From: Balanoglossus misakiensis
Lineage: Eukaryota > Hemichordata
Direction: 5' to 3'
Assembly: GCA_040954595.2 (NCBI GenBank)
Contig: CM082577.2
Coordinates: 2,976,001-3,040,000 of the forward strand
Length of the DNA: 64,000 bases
Position 1 is the stretch's first letter, and the number at the start of each line of letters is the position of its first letter. The position numbers and the translations under genes are program-made. Positions 50,501 through 59,500 of the stretch are shown here, piece by piece. The notes under the pieces are model-generated. The model made no database searches, was not told where the DNA came from, and saw only the letters and a program-made list of their open reading frames with translations.

Positions 50501-53500
50501 ACAGTTAAGGCCCGTGAAACCAGGAAGACAATTACAGGTGTATCCAGTCAAACCATCGACACAGATGGCACCATTGAGGCATGGAGCAACAGCACAGAAG
50601 TCAAAATCTGAAAGCGAGAAAAGTATTAACACAATAAATTACTCAATGATGCTATATGTTTTAATTTTGCTTACTCATTCCCATTTCAAATATATGTAGT
50701 GGTCTCCAGCCATGGTTCATAAACTCATTATAACTGCACACACTTACCAATTTCACAATTTGTGCCAACCCATCCCAAGGGACAGTCACATCTGTAGGCA
50801 TTGAGCATGTTATGGCAAGTTCCACCATTTTGGCAGGGACCGGTAGCACATTCATCCACATCGATTTCACAGTTGACTCCCTGCCAACCAGGTGTGCATG
50901 TACAGGTGTACATATTGATTAAGTCCATGCATTCCCCTCCATTCCAACAGGGACTGCTGGCGCATTCATTGATCTCGGAATCACAGTTGATACCAACCCA
51001 TCCCGGAGCGCAGTCACATCTGTAGGAGTTTACCAGGTCAATGCAGGTTCCACCATTTGAGCAAGGGCTGCTGATACACTCGTTGAAATCGACGCCGCAA
51101 TTGGAACCTATCCAACCTTGCACACACGAGCACGTGTAACCATCGATGCCATCAGTACACACGCCACCATTCAGGCACGGATTGCTCGCGCACTCGTTGA
51201 TGTTGATCTCGCAGCGCAGGCCAGTCCATCCGGACGCACACGTACAGGTGTACCCGTTGATACTGTCAGCACACACACCTCCATTAAGACACGGGTTACT
51301 GGAGCACTCATCAATGTCTGTTCCACAGAGTGAGCCGGTCCACCCTGGTAAGCATATGCACGTGTACCCAGCAACGGAATCGCTACAGATTGCACCGTTT
51401 AGGCAAGGATTACTGGCGCATTCATTGACATTGGTGTCACAATGAACACCAGCCCAGCCCGCCAGACAGTCACAGGTGTAGCCGTTAACAATGTCTCTGC
51501 AAGTCCCACCATTTACACATGGACCACTGACGCACTCGTCAATGTTTGTCTCACAGTGAGCACCGTTCCATCCTGGTACGCAGACACAAGCATAACCATT
51601 CACGGCATCTTCACAAAGTCCACCATTCAGACAAGGACTGCTGGCGCATTCATCGATATTGATCTGACAGAAATCACCAGTCCACCCAGCAACACAGGTA
51701 CACGTATAACCATTGATCGCATCGAGGCAGGATCCACCATTCAGACAAGGGGCGCTGGCACACTCATCAATGTTGACTTGGCAGAAATCGCCCTCCCAAC
51801 CAAGCGCACAGACACACGTGTAGCCATTGACTGAATCAATACATAAACCACCATTGCGACAGGGGCTACTTGCACATTCGTTGATGTTGATTTCGCAATA
51901 TATCCCCATCCAACCGGCACTGCAGCTGCAGGTGTATCCATTCACCCCATCTTGGCAGATGGCTCCATTCAGACAGGGATTGCTGGCGCATTCATTAATG
52001 TTGATCTGACAGAAGTCGCCGTTCCAACCAGGCAGGCAAGTACACGTGTATCCATTGATGGCATCGATGCAGTTTCCGCCATTGAGACAAGGGCTGCTGG
52101 CACACTCGTTGATGTTGATCTGACAGAAATCCCCAGTCCAACCAGCAACGCAGTTACATGTGTAGCCATTAATGCCGTCCAAACAGTTGCCACCATTCTG
52201 ACAGGGACTACTGAAGCATTCATTGACATTTATTGCACATACATCACCGGTCCAGCCTGGCAAGCAATTGCAGGTGAAGGCATTTACACCATCTATGCAG
52301 GACCCACCATTCAGACACGGGTTATTGGCACACTCGTCGATGTTGATTTGGCAGTGCAGACCACTCCAGCCTGCTAGGCAGGTACAAGTGTAACCATTGA
52401 TTCCGTCCACACAGTTGCCGCCATTCTGACAAGGGTTGCTGGCACACTCGTTGAAATTTATCTGACAGAAGTCGCCCATCCAACCAGGGAGGCATGAGCA
52501 CATGTAACCGTTAACTAAATCTGCACAGGTACCGCCGTTCTGGCACGGGTTGCTGGCGCACTCGTCAAAGTTGATCTGGCAAAACTCTCCAATCCAGCCA
52601 GTGATGCACGTGCAAAGGTATCCATTGACACCATCAGCACAGGTAGCGCCGTTTAGACACGGGTTGCTGGCACATTCATCAAAGTTGATTTGACAGAAGT
52701 CACCGGTCCAGCCAGCGATACAAGCACACGTGTAACCATTGATTGAATCCATGCATGTACCTCCTTTCTGGCAAGGGTTACTGGCACACTCATCAAAGTT
52801 TACATGACAGAACTCACCGACCCATCCTGCCAGACAGGTACATGTGTAGCCATTAATCGAGTCAGAACAGGTTCCTCCATTCTGGCACGGGTTGCTGGCG
52901 CATTCATCGAAGTTTATGTGGCAGAATTCTCCAATCCACCCAAAGGCACATGAACACATGTAGCCATTGATAGCATCGGTGCAGGTACCGCCATTTTGGC
53001 ATGGATTGCTGGCACACTCATCAAAGTTAATTTGGCAGAAGTCGCCAATCCAACCAGCATTGCAGGAACAGGTGAAGCCATTGATGCCATCAGTACAGAC
53101 GCCGCCATTTTGACAAGGATTGCTTCCACATTCGTTGAAGTTTATATGACAGAAGGCACCGACCCATCCTGCCAGACACGAGCAAGAGTAGCCATTGACC
53201 AAATCAGAACACGTGCCTCCATTCTGACAAGGGTTGCTTGCACATTCATCGAAGTTGATGTGACAGAACTCGCCGATCCATCCCGGGACGCATGAACACG
53301 AATAACGGTTGATCAGGTCTGTGCAGGTGCCGCCATTTTGACAGGGGTTGCTTGCACACTCATCGAAATTGATCTGGCAGGTATGTCCAACCCATCCTGC
53401 AAGACACTCACAGGTATAGCCATTGATTGAGTCGACGCAGTTAGCACCATTCTGGCAAGGGTTGCTGGCGCACTCGTCGAAGTTGATGTGACAGAAGTCT

Positions 53501-56500
53501 CCGATCCAGCCGGCAAGACAGTTACAGGTGTGGCTGTTGATTCCATCGATGCAGGTACCACCATTGCGACAGGGATCGGAAGCGCATTCGTTGATGTTGA
53601 TTTGACAGTAGTCACCAGTCCACCCTGGGAGGCAGACACAAGTGTAGCCATTTATACCATCAAGGCAGTTGCCTCCATTCTCACAGGGGGAGCTTGCACA
53701 CTCGTTTACATTGATCTGGCAGAAGACACCTGTCCAACCGAGCGCACAGGTGCAGGTGTAACCATTGACAGCATCGGCACAGGTACCACCATTCAGGCAA
53801 GGGTTGGAGGCACACTCGTTGATGTTGATCTCACAAATGTTTCCAGTCCAACCAAGCAGACATGCGCACTGGAAACCGTTGATCAGATCGGTACAAGTAC
53901 CACCATTCAAGCATGGATTTACAGCACACTCGTCGATGTTAATCTGACAGAAATCACCTGCCCAGCCAGGCATACATGTACACGTGTAGCCGTTTACTGC
54001 GTCTACACAAGTACCACCGTTGAAACAAGGACTACTAGCGCATTCATCAATGTTGATCTGACAGAAAACGCCCGTCCATCCTAAATCACAGGCGCACGTG
54101 TAACCATTGATACCGTCCAGACAGGTTCCACCATTCTGACAAGGGCCGCTCGCACACTCATCGATGTTGATTTCGCAAACGTTGCCAGTCCAACCAAGGA
54201 GACAGGAACATTGGTAGCCATTGATCAGATCGGTACACACGCCACCATTCAAGCATGGATTTACGGCACACTCATCGATGTTGATCTGACAGAAATCACC
54301 TGCCCAGCCAGGCATACATGTACAAGAGTAACTATTCACCGCGTCCACGCATGTAGCACCATTTAAACAAGGACTACTAGCACACTCGTTGATGTTGATC
54401 TGACAGAAGACGCCCATCCATCCTAAGACGCATGTGCACGTATAGCCGTTGATTCCGTCGAGACAGGTACCACCATTTTGACAAGGATTGGAGGCACACT
54501 CGTTGATGTTGATTTGACAGGTATCACCAGTCCATCCGAGTAGACATGCGCACTGGAAACCGTTGACCAGATCGGTACAAGTACCACCATTCAAGCATGG
54601 ATTTACAGCACACTCGTCAATATTGATCTGACAGAAATCACCCGTCCAACCAGGCATACATGTGCAAGTGTAGCCATTTACTGCATCAACACAGGAACCA
54701 CCATTTAAACAAGGACTACTAGCACACTCGTTGATATTAATCTCGCAGAAGACACCAGTCCAACCCAAGACACAACTACACGTATAACCATTGATACCAT
54801 CAAGACATGTGCCACCATTTTGACAAGGATTTGAAGCACATTCGTTGATGTTGATCTCACAAACGTTTCCGGTCCAACCAAGCAGACATGCGCACTGGAA
54901 AGCATTGACCAGATCAGTACAAGTACCACCATTCAAGCATGGATTTCCGGCACATTCATCGATGTTGATCTGACAGAAATCACCTGCCCAGCCAGGCATA
55001 CATGTACACGTGTAGCCGTTAACTGCATCTACACATGTACCACCATTCAAACAGGGACTACTAGCACACTCGTTGATGTTGATCTGACAGAAAACCCCCG
55101 TCCACCCCAGGAGGCAGGCGCACGTGTAGCCATTAATTCCATCGAGACAGGCGCCGCCATTCTGACAGGGATTCGAGGCGCATTCATTGATGTTGATTTC
55201 ACAGAAGTCCCCCGTCCAACCCAGAACGCAGTTGCAGGTGTAAGCGTTAATTGCGTCAAAGCAGGTACCACCATTCTGACAGGGACTACTAGCACATTCG
55301 TCGATGTTGATCTCGCACATATCACCAGTCCATCCAGGAACACAATTGCAAGTGTATCCGTTGATCAGGTCGATGCAGGTGCCACCATTCACACAAGGAG
55401 CGCTCAAACACTCGTTGATATCTGAAAAATATACCAACAATAAAATAAAATCATGATTAAAACTACAATCACAGTTGAAGATTTAACACTCGTGTGAGTC
55501 CTGTGTTTTTATGTACCTTCCAAACTTTTAATCATTTGTAGGAAGTTATAACAATGACCCCCAGCGATGTTTGGGAGATATTTATGTCACCCTGTCCACA
55601 TTTTATAATGAGGTTGATCAGGTAAATGTGGTTCTGTCGAACCAGACTGCGGAAACTCACCGATTTCACAGAAGGTCCCGGTGAAGCCAGGAGCACAGAT
55701 ACAAGAACAGCGGTTGATACCGTCGACACAAGTTGCGTCATTCAAACAAGGATCGCTGGAACATTCGTCGAAATCTGTAAAGGGGAAATTTCACAGGAAC
55801 ATAATATGTATTGCCCCTATAGTAGTTATCTTGGGTAGAAATATTGACAGCTTACGGTGTAGTTGTTCTCATGTCATGTGTATAAAAACGCCGAAGGACC
55901 CAAGGATACAATAGTGTTGATAGGGATTTTTATTTAGGTTTTCCACTTACTTATTTCACATCTAGTCCCAACCCACCCTGGGACACATTCACAGGAAAAG
56001 GCGTTCAGGAGATTGCTACAGGTTCCGCCATTCTCACAAGGATTGCTGTCACATTCATTGATGTCTACAAAATTGGAACACAAAAGAAGAAATGTTAGAG
56101 CGTTTGTATTGAATGGTCTATGGATAAAAAGGGTCATGCTCACCTTTTTATAGGTGAACAGGTCTAATTCTTGTAGATGGAATTTATAAGTAATTGTTCC
56201 CTACCCGACCTTTACAGCCTAAAGGTTCAGAAAAATACTCACCTACACACGTATATGTGAAGGGTTCATCAATACATCGATAACCAGGTTGACACGGATT
56301 ACTTGCGCATTCGTCGGCATCTGAAATCAAAATCAAAATACGCACTCAGTCAGTCTACTTATCAAAGCCATTAAATGGGTATATTTAAGTAGATAACTCA
56401 GATATGATTGTTCGTTTCCTTTCTCAATACCTGCCTTTATAGTGGAAGAAAATTAAAATTGACTTACCCACTTCAAAAGTTATGTTGAAACCTTGAAAGA

Positions 56501-59500
56501 GAATGTTTTTATCGGTGAAGAATGTCATCCACACCTGGTCGTCCTCGACCAAGAAGACGTTATTGGCATCCGGCAGCCCGATTCCCTGGAACGTGTACAG
56601 GATCTGGTCGAAGTCTACGACCGGGCCGACACCGATCTCTACCACGTCTTTGTTCATCTCCGTCTCGAAGAAGTTGACGGTCAGCCGAAGGGCGTAGGCG
56701 TTGGGGTAGGATATGAGGTAGAGGCAGTTCATTCGGTTTTCATACTCTCCGGGATGGTTGGGCGACGTCACGTCGAACGTCTTCATGTTGTAGAAGTTCT
56801 CGCCGCAGTTACCGACTGTTGAGTTAGTAAATCAAAGTGTTTTTTGTTTTACAAATGGAAGGATGAACCAACATACGGATTCGGAAAGGAAAAGAACCGA
56901 TATCAATGTCAGAACTATTATTAAACCTGACTACAAGTGTGTTTAGTTTTACGATTGGTTTAATGAAGGTGTGTACTTGTGTGCACAGTTTACGTTGAAC
57001 AGTGTTTGACCATTATGTCTAGCTGGACAGGTCGTTCACTGTAGTATAACATTTATCAAAGTTATGTGACATAAAAGACGCCTATTAACCGCACAAGTGA
57101 GGAATCCAAGACTATTGTCCGGAGCTATTGTCCGACCTTTTGTGCTGTTTACGAGTGATGAACTCATAGTCAAGAGGAAGGCGCTGGGGGCGCACTTCCG
57201 CGGTGACTCTCCAAGCGAAAGCGAACTTTCCGGAAGGCCCACCCGCAGGCAGTGGGCCTTTACAAAGACGTGTGACAATACTACAAAAAACAAGAAACAA
57301 TACTCTTTCCTACAGCCGTTGTTGTGAGTTTCCTTCCTTTATATTTTCCCCACTTTCCCCTTCTAACCTAACCAAACAGGACGTGGTCTTTAGGGGAGGA
57401 AGTTTGTGTTTCCTACCTGTATTTTGATCGCAGGTGATACCCATGAAACCATACGGGCAATGACATCGGTAAGAGCCGCTGTCCAGGTTAAAACACGATC
57501 CTCCATTCTGGCACGGATTGCTGGAACAAGCATCTTGTCCTAAAATGAAAGGAAATCAGTCCTATTACAAAAACTTGTTATATAGCTATTAGTCTCTCAG
57601 ACTGGTAAAACCAATCTAAGTCGTTTAGAACCACTGCATCCGTTAAAAAGTGATCACATTTCGTTAAATTTTGAACTTCATTGTTTAAATCGTCGGATTA
57701 AAACCGCCATCCACCGTGCTTCCTCTGACGAACAATGCAAGGTCGCGCCTTTTCCCCACCGTGGAATAATCACATGTATGGGAATGTTAACCCGTGCCTC
57801 TAGGGTGATATTTTTAATATGATGACGTTTGCATTGTTTTGAGTGTCGGGCTATTCATCGGTTTCATCCGTCGTAACGGCGATACTTGTTTTCACTAGCG
57901 GTAAAATGTTCACACGCCAACGCGAACGGTTTTCAGTTCCACAATTCCCTGAGACCAATCAGGCAATCAAGCATTTTATCAGCACGAAAAAAATGAAGGA
58001 AACGCGGCAATTTAAAGTCGTTTCAATGGCATATCTCCACTTCGCGTATTACAGTAACACGACCGCGCATGCAAGAAGCCTGTCGAGTGAAACTTCCACC
58101 ATCTTCCGTCTAGACGATTTTGACAACATTCCGAAGGGGTCACACCGGTGTCAATGTCACCCTTAGAGTACAAAGGAAAGGAACGCCGTGAACAGGGGTG
58201 CGGAGTTTCCGGTCAAACACCTGAGGCTCTCTTTGCAAGGAAGCTTAGTGCGGGGTGCGAATTCCACTTTCTCTCAAGGTGGGGAGACGCGATTTATGAT
58301 TATGATAATACCTTTAAAGGGGCAATACGATATTCTACGTGACGTCAACAGTGTAAATAACCCTCAACAGAAAAACAAATCTGCACTGTGTTTACCCTAG
58401 CAATTCGAAATGGCACATCCTTGGTTTAATTAGCCTCAATTCATTGTAGGGATAAAACGAAATGTTTGATTTCAAAACACCTTTGTAAAATAACTTAATA
58501 GCAAGATAAAAGCTGGTATCAATTACAAGGTTGCGAAACAAATATAGTGAAATTAATTGAAATCTGACAAAGCTTCATGAAAGAGGGGAGGCTGTTCTTG
58601 CTTGACAAACTCGAATCGAAGTCCAGTATAGACTATGGTGACCTCAGTGAGTTTTGGTTGAGTCAGATACGCCCAACCTCTCGATCGAATATTGCTTCTT
58701 TAGAAGAAATAATCGCCCCGCCGCTTAATCATACCCAAGTCCCATAACACACCCTCTGCGGGTGAAGTATACGAACAAATATAGCCCTGTCCCTTTCTAC
58801 GCCTTTTAAGTGGCCTTTTTATGTCCAACACATAAAAGCGCGCAATGAGTGTCCCGCACACTAACAATGACGTTTTGAATGTGAATACTATAACAGCCTT
58901 GGGTGTTGATATTTACAATGACTACACAGCTGATTTTGCCGGTTGATTTCACCCGGGGCCCCGTGTACTAATAGAGTAAATCTCCATTCTATAACCTTGG
59001 CAGTAATGTGCCTTTTTGTGTGGGATCACGAGGCTTGTGGTATTTCGCAACTTCAGGGTTAGCGTGTTTTATGGGGATATCGAGGGTATCAATTTCAATA
59101 TCAAGGGCAACTGTTTGGGTATTCCCGGTGTATTTCCAAAGTATAATCCTGCCAGTCGGGGGCTTACGGACATACCAGCAGGTATGGCAAACTTATTATT
59201 TTATACACGGAGCACGTTTCTTCTTTCTGTACATGTGAAAGAATTCAAGTAAAAGATCCAGAGATTATGATGTATGACGCAAACTCTCTGTTAACTACAG
59301 GTTGCCTTGAGATATTACGACAAGTATCGCATTTGGCGTTGTATAAACATGAAAAACATGTCAGAAAGTCTCGTGGGGTGCATTCTGATGGTCCAGTGTA
59401 ACTTTTTAGGCTGCACTCTCGATCAAAGTGGTCTCATCACGCTTTATACTGAACCCCGATTCACAGACGCGAGACTTGTTTTTACATGTGCTTAGCGCGA

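Noticed and set aside
53488-54084. Long plus-strand open frame (198 aa) and similar ones near 48915, 51442 and 51952
   Set aside because: They are antisense shadows of the EGF arrays, kept open by the regular codon pattern of the repeats.
50748-55421. Repeat array as CRISPR or satellite DNA
   Set aside because: The 114-bp units are coding EGFs with conserved cysteines, not spacers or noncoding satellite.
57843-58166. 107-codon plus-strand frame in the first intron of gene R
   Set aside because: No recognisable domain and no promoter or splice signals around it.
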